Part shown: positions 11,746-24,200 of the stretch, one piece after another
Position numbering within the stretch: the stretch's first letter is position 1
Layout: each line of letters begins with the position of its first letter
Origin: Epinephelus fuscoguttatus
Taxonomy: Eukaryota > Chordata > Actinopteri > Perciformes > Serranidae
Assembly: GCF_011397635.1 (NCBI RefSeq)
Contig: NC_064761.1
Location: 27,197,643 to 27,261,642 of the forward strand
Direction of reading: 5' to 3'
Length of the DNA: 64,000 bases
The notes under the pieces: generated by a model
Told to the model about the DNA's origin: nothing
Seen by the model: the letters and a program-made list of their open reading frames with translations, nothing else
Database searches by the model: none
Position numbers and translations under genes: made by a program

Positions 11746-12394
11746 GTAAATGGTAATATCCTTAGTAATTATCTTTGTATCAAAAGGACCTTAGTTAGGA
11801 TTTCTTTACATAGTTTTCTGTGTATCTAAAAAAAAATTACAAAGCTCCAAATTTTTTTATCTCTGCACATTATCTTTTAGTCACGTTTTAAGGTTTTTAA
11901 ACTAATAAATATAAGCCTTAAAAACATTTCAAAACATGTCAAGTCAATTTTATTATATACTGTAGTCCAATATTACAAATCACAATATCGCTCAGGGCAT
12001 TTTAGGATCTGTACAGCAAATGACACCCTCCCCACAAAAACCCTTCATCGGGGAAAAAAAATGGTAGAAACCTCAAGAAGAACACGTGTAAAATGTGTGT
12101 GTAATCATAAGATGTAATGTCCTTTTGATGCCATGTAACTCCCACATTGCTACTAAACGTGACAGTGGTGTCCACAGCAGTCACTGCAGCCCTGCAGTCA
12201 ATCAATTCAGGAGTTACAGGCTTCAATTTTTCTGCATTTTGAGATTGTTAACGTGGATTCACAGTTCTAATGGAATCAGCAGAAAAACACTCAACATTTA
12301 GACTTTTAGGAGGAGATATCTTGGCCTGCTGTCAGTGCGGTGAGAGCACTGTGTGGTAACTACTGCAAACTCAAAACCAAACCAGTCAGCGTTG

Positions 12395-15300
12395 CTTTAG
12401 AAACAATGAAAGCTTTATTTACAATTTCAAAGTTCATTTAGTTAACAAATATATATTTTGCACATATTTGCAAAGTAAACAGTGTTTATCTTACAACAAT
12501 CGTTCAGGTTACAGTAACAGCGGGTCAGATCGGATAGACAGTATATTTACAACCTTAAAAGAATTGTACAAGTCTCCAAGTGCACTTGGCACACACTTAC
12601 AACACATTATTATTATTATAAATATTCATAAACATTTCAAAAAGGTGAATCTATTCTGACTGGGTTAATTTGATGATTAAATCTTTTGTGCCTACTTTTT
12701 AATTCAGTTATTCAGATCAAACTCGACAAGAAGGTAAAGTTGCTCCATCTACCTCGGACCAGCAGATAGAAGCAACTCTGCCCTACACCAAACAGCTTCA
12801 AGCTTCTTGACGATTAATTTATCTACACACTACAGCAGAAGTCTAAGCTGTTTGGTCCACACATGGAGAGCAATGCATAAGACCAAGTACTGCATAGTTA
12901 CAGAGGGGAACTTAACTCCCCCCACATACAATCAAATCAAGAGGACAATCCTACAGGGTTTGAGATAAAGCCTTACAGAAAGAGAGAAAGAGTTTCTAAA
13001 GTACGAATCATGTCACCATTACAGTTACATATGCCTACAGACCAGACATACAAGTCATACAGCATGGAGAGATTGGTGTCAAATGTTTTTGGTCTTTTTC
13101 TACATTATATAACTTACATTTTGAACATACACATTAGCAACTCCTAAAATACTGACAGTAGAAAAAAAAGTCTCAGTTTAAGGTCACTTTAGCTCCAAAC
13201 AGTCAGTAAAGATTAACAAGCTCTGTCACTCATGCCACAATGAGTCTGTACACAGTTTGTTGGATCAAAGCAGCGCCGACAGCGAGGACTAAAACAAGCC
13301 CTTGGACACAGTCCTACGTGCTCAGTCTCATCAGCTCTATGACTCACACTGTGTGTGTGCGTGTGGAGTGTCAACAATCTAGTTCCTGATACAGTTTATC
13401 AATAAAATGATTCAACTGTGTCTATATGCACAGATGCTGGGGTGACACGGGTAAGAAGCAGGAAACCTTAAGAGTGAGTCAGCATAAACATTTCCTTTGA
13501 GGCATAGAAAATGCTTCCTCATCTATGCTTCAATACAGAAAGATTGATAAGGCAGAAACTTAAGTATTGGCAAACCGGTGAGAGGGAAGAGCGGCCATTT
13601 AAGGATCATTTACAAAACCGTAGTATACAGCAGTTGAAAGAGACATTCAAAGAAAATAGGTCCAAAAGGATGTTGAGACATCAACAAAGTTTGTTATAAA
13701 CCAACTTAAACAGGCACTTAAACTGAATGTTGAGAAAGACTACCTCTGTTGTCTGACTACATCACCAGGCTACATTCTGAAGGCTGGTTTGAACTTGCTG
13801 ATCGCTGTAAAGCCAAATCTGTCACAGCGGCAAGTGGAGCACAGAACCATGCTGCTACACGACTCAATAGTTTTTGGGCAAATGTTCAGCTGGCTGGGCG
13901 GGGGATGAAGAAACAAGACAACCACAGGTGTTTTCTCAGGTCAGAGAAAGTAAATGGACTGTAGGAAAAGTAAGGCTCAAATCCAGCATTTCAGTTCTGT
14001 CCTATGATGTGAGTCTAAAATATATAAAGTCAGGCCTACTGCCAGTCTTCTGTGTCCCACTTGTATACTATATACTCTGTTTTTTTTTTAAGTATGTAGT
14101 GTTACACACACAAAAAAGACCGAATGAAATATGAAAATACCAGCATGTATATTAAAATTACTTTTGGGTTTGTCTCCAAATGCTAACTCATAAACATTGT
14201 TAAATGGGGCGCAAAAGCTTTGAAGCATTTTCTTTGCTGGTTGTTTAAGACGTTTTCAACCTGTTAACATAAGAACACAGTGTATGTGTAGTATGAAAGT
14301 GGGACACAGTGATTGTGTCGACCAGTTGGACAGCTGTGGCCTCGATAAAAGTCATACAGAACACTTCTAATTAATCATTAACACTACGACATTTAAATAT
14401 TAAAACAGTTTTTTTCTCCCCATGTTCTTTTTCTGGTTTCAATAGCATTCTTTAAAACCTCCTACGTAATATATTGCCGTGTTCACATTCACATTTCTGT
14501 TTGTGCTTTTTGTACAGTTTTCATTAGATGTTAAAATCTGTTCTCAAGATCATTTACAGTTCAAAATGTTCCTTACTCCTCTAATCAAACGTTTTCACGC
14601 AATAAATAATATAATTGTGGAGGCAAATAGTTTTTTCCCCCACACAATATCTGATCTCAGTGACACTCCAATGCAGCATAGTCTCACAATATTCGATCAG
14701 TGACGAACTGAAACCGTTTTAGCTCTCCTCCGGCACACTGAGTTAGAAATTCAACAATGATTATAAAGTTAGACTCACAGCTTTTTTGTAAACATAGTCT
14801 CCCAATTAAGAGCCAATGCAACAGGACATGACGCCAAAGCAAACAAAAAGTATTTAGGGCCAAACAGTGACTGGTGTCCAACTGAGCATGTGTTGTACTT
14901 GCTGAAGACCAGACAAAAGCAAAAAGTCTCAGAAACAACCAAGATGTGAAGATTGCTGCAATAATGCATTATGATATTAACTTAAAGCTTGCTTACGGAC
15001 CACTTAAATGTGGGAGCCGATCACTGATCACCCAATATGGATGTAAAAACCCTCAAATTACAGCTAAAAGTTTAACTTCATAGCCACTGTTTAATGTCAG
15101 TGAGCTGGATTACGAAGCCAACACAATAATGTGTCACTGTCAAATCACTTATGGACTACACTGTATATTCTTTATCTGCTACTCTAATCTTTGAATTCAT
15201 ATATATATATATTTACTTTAAGATTCAATACAAATATAACAACCTACTTTTGTTCCAAGTGGATTTTATTTTACAGTCTCCCATGGAACGGTCAACTTAG

Positions 15301-15709
15301 CAGCATCGATGGACTTTAAATGCGAACAAATGGCACAGTCCATTCTATGAAAACATCTACTCATTCTCCAACTGGCATTTACAAAAGGACCAGTCCAGGA
15401 GGTGAGAACTGAGACTAGGTGGTGTTAAGGTTTAAGAAGGCTGGGTTGCTCAAGAGGCATTTTGTGTGTAGAACAAATTATGTAACCACTACAGTTAGCT
15501 GAAGCAAAATTCAGCAAATTATTGTCACAGAGATAAGTAGGAGTTGTTCAGCTGAGAGGTAATGCTGGGACTGAAGGCATCTGAGGGTTGCTGTTGGCAC
15601 ATCAGCTGGTGGAAGACCAAGCGGCGGGAGGTTGGCTGGAGTTCACTGGGGGTGAAGAAAGACTGGGATTGAGCTAGAGGTTGTAGTTAAAATCTGAGCG
15701 GGAAAGCTG
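12395..15709 (-). other. cep350: cep350 3' untranslated region (inferred)
   Basis: About 3.3 kb between the cep350 stop codon and the distal poly(A) signal. It has no exon-like frames and no clear transposon ends, unlike the flanking introns, which fits a long 3' UTR. The extent is inferred. Confidence 0.5.
12414..12419 (-). terminator. cep350: Probable cep350 poly(A) signal
   Basis: AATAAA on the minus strand, the distal candidate for the cep350 transcript. Cleavage would fall near 12395. A second AATAAA at 15265-15270 could give a much shorter 3' UTR. Confidence 0.55.
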
Positions 15710-18254
15710 TCAGGAGAGGGTGTTTTCTCTTTTGGCCCTCTTGTCGTAGATTAGCGTCAGCACATTTGCAGTGTCCTTCAGCAGAGCATCGAATATGCTG
15801 TCTGCCAGCTGCATCTTGACAAACAGCTCGTCCTCATCATAGTTGACCCACTGGGCTTCCTCCTCGTGAAGTTCCTGAACCTGAGAGACAAACAGGGTCA
15901 ACTACTGAAGCACAGTGACTGACATCAGTTGTTTATATTGCTGTGAGTAAAATGGGAACATTTAACAACTGAAAGTTACATGTCAGTGTCCACTAAACTT
16001 AAAGGAATCGTGTATTAGAATAGGATCTGAACAACACTGTACAAACCCCCAAAATACTTTTTAAGGTTTGGGACCTACCAGAATGTGATCAACTCTGTCT
16101 CGCTTCTTTCTGCCAAATTTAAGCATCTTCTGCCAGTCAGTCTTCTGGCTGTGATCTTTTGTCAGACCGTACAGTTTCAATACTTCTGCTGAGATCAGTT
16201 CCTGGTGCACAATGTGAAAAAAGAAACAGACCGTGTCATGATGTGTGTACAAGGCATTACAATACATTTGAATTTGTAAGACTGCAAAGGATTTTATTAC
16301 TGCACTCCATAAAATTTGCCTGTAACCAAGGTGATTTAACAAAGCCTAACTGTGAAGTTTGTTTACTTTTCCAGTCACTTTGGAAGATAAGAAACAAACC
16401 AACTAACTCATCTAGTTGCCTTTAAAGGTAAGGCAATTTGTATTTTAAAATAAACACGTAAATGTAGAATGTCTTTCTGCTGGTGGTGACCGTCCTGCAG
16501 TAGTGTACCTGGATCTTGGAGAGGTCTCCTGTTGTTTTTACTCTGTGGAAGGAGGAGGACTTGACTCGTCTTGGTTTGACCCACTGAGGCTGATCAGCAT
16601 TGGGGTCCTCAGCATAGATATCCTGAAGTATCTCCCACGTCAGGTCATACACAGCCTGGGGAGTGACAGAGAGGAATGAGATTTGTGTGCTTAAATGTAT
16701 AATATTAAATAAAACTGCGCTTCAAGCTGCAGTAGTTTCTCAGGTTCGGTAATCTCATGTGAAGTGAACATAAATGAGTCAGACAGCATGTGAAAATGTC
16801 AGAATTTACTGCTCAGCAGCTCCAGTATTCACACTCAAAGCAAAGCATCTGACCAACTGAGGCCATTTCTGGAGCAAGAGTCTGAAGTTTGTCAGTAGCA
16901 GAGGAGTAATCTCGTAGTTGGAAGACAAAGGCAGCTGAAATAGCTGAGTAGTCTTGAAAACATCAAGTTGCTAATCAGAGAGGAATCTGCTGAACATTGG
17001 AAACTTGTCTGGCATTTAACCTCGGTCAGCTCAGAGTAAGTTCTGTCTTGATGACTACACTGCAAGTCCAGCTGCTGTCTGCCTCAGCTGGGTTTATACT
17101 TCTGCACTGAATTGACGCTGTACTTACATACCCTGACGTTCACCTCCCAGAAATCTAACTGCAACTTAAAACCATTTCCCTCACTAAAAACAAGGCTTTT
17201 ATTCACATTAATTTCACAGATAAACAATAAATTGTGAAGTCAATAGAGCCCTCACAAAATAGCGTCTTGTGTGTTATTTAGCCTCGCTACATGAGTGTAG
17301 GAAAGTTTGCTAGCCTAATTTATGCAGAGAGAAATGTCATAGGCTTATGCTAACAATGTCAGCATGTTCTATATGTGGGGAAAATGTGCGTAGCAAAAGA
17401 CAACCGTTATGTCTGTAAGCACTCGAGAGTTATAATGGAGTCAAATATTGTGCTTTTGTTTAATAGTCTTGTGATTAATCAGTGTTTTATATGTGTTTTT
17501 GGAATGTTAGTTGAATCAATCAAACTTCACTGCAGTTCACAGAAACTCAACAAAGCAGCATAAAACCCCTTCCGTCAACTAGCGTTTCAGAGGTATAACT
17601 GCAGAGTGACACAGACACACCGATTGTGGTATTATACACATGCATTCAAGTTTTCAGTGGGCTATCTGTATGGCTGCTTTTGTTATACTTCTTTTTTGAT
17701 GTTTTGCAAGTTCTCCTTTTCACCTTTCTGTAGCTGCGGACACAGAGGGCGTCCGGGTCCTGGCTGCTGGCCTCTTTACCCAGATACTCTTGTGACGGTT
17801 TGGGGTTTGGCTGTTGTGCAAGGGTCACTGCTCCCTCCTTCCCAAGGCCGTAGTTCTCCCAGATCTCCTGAGTGGCAGCATGAACCATTTTCTCCACCTC
17901 TGCGGCTGAGTGGGGCACCACCATTGCAGGTTGCTCAGGTAATTTGGGGGGCAGGGGGAGAGGCAGCTCAGGTCTAGGTGGAGTCTTTACCTGCGATTCC
18001 CCACCTGATGACGGGACCAGCCCCGTCAGGGATGCTCCAGCTGGTGAGCTAGACCTCCCCAGCCTCGCCTCCTCCTCTTCCTCTCTCTGTTTCTGTTTGA
18101 GTCTCTGTTGTTCTCTACGGGAGCTGAGGCCAAAGTCCTCATCAAACCAGTCCTGATCATCACCTAACTCATCCAGCAGTTCACGGCTCAGTTCCAGCTC
18201 TGCAAGTCGCTTGGCGAGCTCCTCCTGACCACTGGCACCGAGTACTGGACTCTC
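15710..18254 (-). CDS. cep350: cep350 exons 34-37: conserved C-terminus
   Basis: Exons 17724-18254, 16509-16655, 16079-16201 and 15710-15880, all phase 0, residues 2845-3167. They contain LAKRLAELELSRELLDELGD, VYDLTWEILQDIYAEDP, KLYGLTKDHSQKTDWQKMLK and WVNYDEDELFVKMQLADSIF before TGA. The last exons are the least repetitive and probably folded part of the protein. The C-terminal helix before the stop ends KRAKRENTLS. Confidence 0.95.
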
Positions 18255-21200
18255 CTATTGCGAAAGGAAAAAAACAGGAAAAAGTGAATGTCAGGCTCAC
18301 TTCCAATTTTAGATTAAAACCTTCCATAACTTTGAATATCTAACTGAACCATGACAAAACAAGTCCCATTATAAATCATGGTTTTACACAGATTTAAAGA
18401 TTATTCTTTCTTACTGATGTTTCAGACACAAAAGGTTTCAGCAAAGAGCACCAAAATTCAATAGTCTGTCAACATTAAGTTGGACTTTGGCTGAGCACAT
18501 ACCAAAAACAAGGGTTCCCCAGGTCAAATCAACAAGTACTGTTTGTCATCGCTGGTGTTTCCACACAATGAAAAATTCCACAGTTCAATCGTGTACAGCA
18601 CTGTCACATTTGTAAGATTTTTGTTCACTCATAGTGATATTCTGATTCTATGACTTTGACATTACACAGGCATGACAATACATGGAGACAATATATTACT
18701 ATCTGTAGCTTGAATTTTTCAAAGTTTTATTGACAGGTTACTAAAGCATCAGAAATATTCACTCACCGGTCGGTTACACAGCTCTGGAGAAGACAGCTCC
18801 TCTTTTTCCGCAGGTAGGAAGAAGGGCAGATCATCTTTTTGCGAAGAGAACCATTCTTCTTCTTCAACATTTTCACCAAATAGGTCTCCATTCATCTGGT
18901 TGGCAGCTTCTATCTTCTGCTCTTTAGCCTTTTTAATTTCAACAAACTGCTTCAAAGTGTCTTTCACGAAGTTGTTGAGGAGCTTGTCTGCAAATGTGTC
19001 TAGCAAGTCTTTGTCCGTCTGTTCTTTCTTAACATCCCTGATACCTGTGGAAAGAGCAGCAAGACTACGCTGGGGTTGTGAGTCTTCTTCGTTCTCAACA
19101 AGTGTAGTAATCTCCTTCTGACTCTGCTTCCCAAGGCCAACCGTGTCCAAGTCAGAGATGAGGAGGGTGGTTGGTGCATCTTCAAAGTCTAATATTATGT
19201 TGCCATTAGAAATGGGATGCTTGGACTCCTTGTAATGCTGTGAATTGAGGTGTAATCCAGGCTTGTGAGCAGACTCATCTGTTGCCTTTTTATCTCCAGG
19301 CCCAAAGACCTTATTAGATGTTTGTTCATTTTCACTCTGTAGATTTCCTTGTTTCTGGGATTTGTCCTCATCTGTATTATGTTTATTTCCACCTTTATCT
19401 GACAGACCATCAAAGAATGAATCCTCATCCTCCGTGGTGTCTGTGTAGATCTCATACTTGTCTGGCAGGTGTGTGATCTTGTCTGGAGGAGCAAAGATTC
19501 CATGACTCTCATCACACTCAAAGTAAACCACCCCATCATAAGTGCCGTTGTTGCTCCCCTCAGACTTATCCAACTCAACGCCAGCCCAGAAGCCATTAGC
19601 AAAGCTGGTGGGACCTTTGAATCTCAGAGTGCCGGGCTGAACACCGCCGACAAGAACACGATCTCCGATGGTAAAACTTGGCATTTCATCTTTAACAAGA
19701 GAGAGAGGGGTGTGCAAAGGAGAGATGGGCGGTGAGTGGCTGGAATTAACAATATCCTTGCCATCATGTTTGGAGTCTTCTGTGTGGTTATGAAGATCCA
19801 GCAGTCTCCCAGACTGGTGGCTAGCTCCACTAGTCCCCGAATGATGACTCAGTTCTTCAGCTATTTCCTCCTCTACCTCCTCATCCTGGCTGTCGTACGG
19901 TGTGGCTCTGCTAGGTGAGTCCTTTCTCGAGCCCTTGATCTCAGTAGGGGACACTGAGATGTGAGAGACAGGCTTGGAACTCTGACGCTCCTCCCTGGGT
20001 GAAGAATCCACTGAAGACTCAAAGTCATCATGATAGCCATCTGCTACAGGAGAGGAGGCCTCGACATCCTTTACGGGTGCCTCCTTCTTTGAAGAGAAGG
20101 CAACCGAGTCAGGGGAGCAGGAATGGTCGCTGGATGCAGCACTATAGCTTAAATGTTGTGATGTTTTGAGGTCCATTGCAGCTGATTGTGACTTATTAGA
20201 GGAGATGATGTTAGATTTTGCAGCTTCCTCAGCTTCAGATATTTCCCTTGTCTTAATTTGTTTATCTTGTTCTAAGCTGACAGATGGGGAGTATCGATGT
20301 TCTTCACTCATGGAAGAAGAAACCTGTTTAGATGTAGACAGCTTCTCTTGGGAGTCAAGTCTGTCTTCCTTTTCTAATTTGAAAAGATGTTCAGAATGTC
20401 GATCCTCAGATGTGGAGCTCACTTTCACCTCCAGCTCTTCTTGAATGTCAGATTTTTGATAAGACGGAACGTTTTCATCACCAGACTCAATTATCTGTGC
20501 CTTGGCTTCCTTAGAGGAAGGTCTTACAAGACCCTCTGTGGACAGGCGGCTCCTGTGTCCTGAGGGTGGACACTCTGGGCTGCCATGTACTGGGGTTGGA
20601 GTGACTGTTGGTGGGTCATCATCAGACAATTCTTCAGGCACTGAGGTGGATCTACTAAGATCAGGTTCAGGACGGGCATCTGTCATGAAAGGAAAGGGTC
20701 AAATTATTATTGGAACATCTGTTAAAACACACTTTAAAAAACTTTAGGTATATGCTAGTTATGATGAGGACATCACTCACTGTGATCTAATGAAGCATCA
20801 ATTTGTGTCCTTTCAGAGTCACAGATTTTGCTGGTTTCCAACCTGAAAAAAAAAAAAGAAAGAAAAAAGATTTGCTTTAATTAAACACCAATTTTTCCTA
20901 ACTCATATGACAGTATTAGACATATTGTCATGTTTACAGCTGTTCTTGTTACCTGTGAGCAGGTGTTTTAATACCGGACTGCTCTGTGATTGAGGTGGAA
21001 TCTTTATTCTGAACCTTCGTATCAGATGTCGAGTCTGGCTCCTTGTTCAGTTCTGCCTTTGTTTTCTCAATGAAGTTGTTGTAGCTCTTAAAGGTAAAGC
21101 AGGAGAGCAACACACATACAGACACATTAACAACAACATAATCATCCAAGTTTGAATGTTCAAACTACATCTCAACATTCAAACGAACACTGATCTAGAA

Positions 21201-24200
21201 GCACACACTCATACACATTTACCTCCAACTGCTTCAGCAAACTGGCCTCCTGTGCCTTCAGGCGCTCTTTGTGCCTCTTCTTCTGCTCTTTCTTCAGCTG
21301 GTAGGCCATAAACTTTCGTTTTCGGAGCTCTTCTTTCAGGGCCTTGATTCGACTCTCTATGTCACTCTGGTCTGAAATGGGTTCTGAAGGAAAATTTTGA
21401 TGATAAATCACAGTTAGAATGTGAAACAGCGCCAGATCTCTGATTAGCAAAGGGTAATCCAACTTTGTGCCCACTCGAACTCAAACCCAATTCTTTGGAG
21501 ATTAGTGTACATTTTCTTTACTAAGAATGTGTTAGGGTCATTTTGGTGCATGTTGATGTGGCTCGTACACAATGAACAAACAGTATTACAAAGATTAGAG
21601 GTTTAAACAGTGGCCTGAAAATGAATAAAACACATTCAGCTATAATACTGGGCCAGCAGAACTGTCTTTACTGGTGCAGTAACTAAGTCCAATGCAAAGT
21701 GTTCTCTCCTCCCATCCCACAGCTAAGCAGGTTAGGTATCAAGGAAGTGCTTGCATAATGTATTCCTGGCAGCATCACATTATGCCTGACTACACAGCGC
21801 CAGCAATATAGCTGCATTATATCCACTCTCTCTTCTCTCCCCATTCTACCTTCTCCAAGAACTACCAGGAACAACGATACACCCCCAAAAATATTACAGT
21901 GTATATTCTGTGTATGTGTGTTATGTTGTTGGGTAACTCACCAGTCTGCGTGGGCAGGGGGGATTCAGCTGGCTGAGTGCAGGCCTGGTTGGGGGTCCGG
22001 GAGGAGGACTGAAGCTGCATCTTGGTTTTGCTGTTGCCATCCAAAGGAGAGGCAGCAGGGCTGTGGCTGCCTTTGAATGGAGACTGGAGAGACTAAAGAG
22101 GAGGAGCGGAAGAGAAAGGAACATTACTCAGGGTATAACAACAGTCAGATGGACTAAAAGAGGCATGCCTGAATTAATATTTTACAAGCACAGTAAACTA
22201 ACAACTGCTTAGTTACCATCTTGCATGTCCCTCAGAAAATATAAAGCAACACGTATTTTCATTAGTTCAATAAAAACTACAAATAATCCTGAATAGCATC
22301 TAAACAGAGTTCTTTGGGATGAAGTCAACTGAAGCCTGTACACTCTCTCAGACATATGAGGGCAGTTTTAGAAAAGCTGTATTTATACTCAAAATGAACG
22401 CAGCTAGCATCAAACAGGGTGTCTACAGGTATCATATACTTAATGCTTTTTAAGAGCTTTTCAATATAAATTTAACCAAATTCAACACTGATTTTTAGAC
22501 AAATCATATTTTTCTTATTCAATATTGCGGCTGAGTATAAAGGTAAGTAGTGTATATGTAGTCCTGTGCAGAGGGAGGTTATATGTAGGTCAGGTTCATT
22601 GGTAGGTTTAAGATGTGTAATATTCATATTTTAGACTTTCAGGCAGAAGAGCTTGACTCATTTTGACAAAAACAAATCAAAAGATGGATAAATTAAATTA
22701 AATTAAATGTTTGCGGCAATTAAGACCTAGCAAATTTAAATTTAAGACGAATTACTTTTAAGGCCTGATATTTATAAAATGAATTTAACACATTTTAAGG
22801 ACCTGCAAACACCCTGTTGCAGAGATGAGACTAAATACTGAAATAAAAAAAAACCATTCATGCATACTTGTCTGCCAGGTGACTGGGAAGCTGATGTAAA
22901 GTCCTGGGTGTAATTTGCAGGGCTGCTCTGTATGGAGGCCAAAGGTGTTTCAGGGATTGACGCAGGTTGTACTGGAGATGGGCTTCCTGGCAGCTGGGAC
23001 CCCAGTCCCTCTGTGTGTATGCTGGACTCAGGCGTTACTGAGGAACAGTCGCCTTCACTCACATACTCTGAAAACAGACAAAACATGAAGTCATTATTAT
23101 TTGTCCAGATTAATTTTGACCTGATTTTGCCTTTAATCCTTTCAAAAAACAGCGAGGATCCCGTTGCTTCACCTTTCTCACTGTCGGTTCGGGGCTCTGA
23201 GCTTCGGTGATGACTGGGGCTGGGGCTAATGTCTGAGATCTCCTTTTCCTGACTCTCTGCCCTGTCCCGAGGCGTTTGTCTGTCCCACACAGCCAGGGCC
23301 TCTTTTTCCATCCTACGGACCTCTGCCTCCTCCTGGTCGAGACGCTGTTTCCACTGCAGCAGCTCCTCGGCATGGTGACGCCTCTGCATCAGCTGCTGCT
23401 CCCGCTTTGTCAGGAACCTGAGGAAGAGGATGGTAAGAGTGATGGGAAAAGAGAATAAAGAGATGAGGAAGGAGTGGAGGAAAAGATGATGGTAAGAGGA
23501 AAGATGAGGAAATGAAAAAATGAGGGAAGAGACAGGAAAAAGATGGGTGATGAAGGAGGTAGCAGTGAAGAGGGGGACAAGAGTTTGACAAAAACATTTA
23601 GCGTAAGGAATGTTAAACATGACATCGCAGAAGCAAGCAGACCCAAATCACCTGGACATCAAGTTATCACTGCAAACTCACCTCAAACCTCTAACTCAGA
23701 CACACACACATACACACCCAGTACATGCTTTACTTATTTATTTCCCTAGAATAATCATCCAAATAAAGAAGTGTACAAGCACCCATTAAATAACAAGCAT
23801 TAAGTGATGACATGTCACTCGGGAGAAAAGGAGAGCAGGGAAATAACAGCGAAGATGCCAGATTCATGCATCAGACTGAAACCCAGGGGTTGAACGCTGA
23901 TTGGGTGCAGTCACACACACCTTAAACACACGTAGCAGTTAAAGCAGATAGAAAAACATCTGTATGAATGTCTCTTTAGAAAGACATCTTCTTCCCCTGA
24001 ACAATGAAGATAATGAAACATACAGAATTTCTAATTTCTAAGTCTATTTTACGAACATTTCTCTGTAGATGTATCAGAATAAAGTGCAGTCAGGTATAGC
24101 TGTTGTGAAATGTGGCCCCCCACAGCTTTGGGTGCCATTACAGTGCAGTATTATTTAGCCTTAATCTAATTCAGAGGCCCTTCTCTCGACCTAATGTATA

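Larger units (their letters stand above)
9915..12394. other. Intergenic interval between cep350 and qsox1
   Basis: This 2.5-kb gap separates the cep350 poly(A) site from the qsox1 start codon. Apart from the promoter-proximal part and the nested transposon at 10668-11745, it is AT-rich, and I see no coding sequence in it. Confidence 0.7.

Noticed and set aside
19195..19918. Several 60-135-codon frames inside cep350 exon 33
   Set aside because: They are alternate frames of the 1.9-kb coding exon, with no starts or splice sites of their own.
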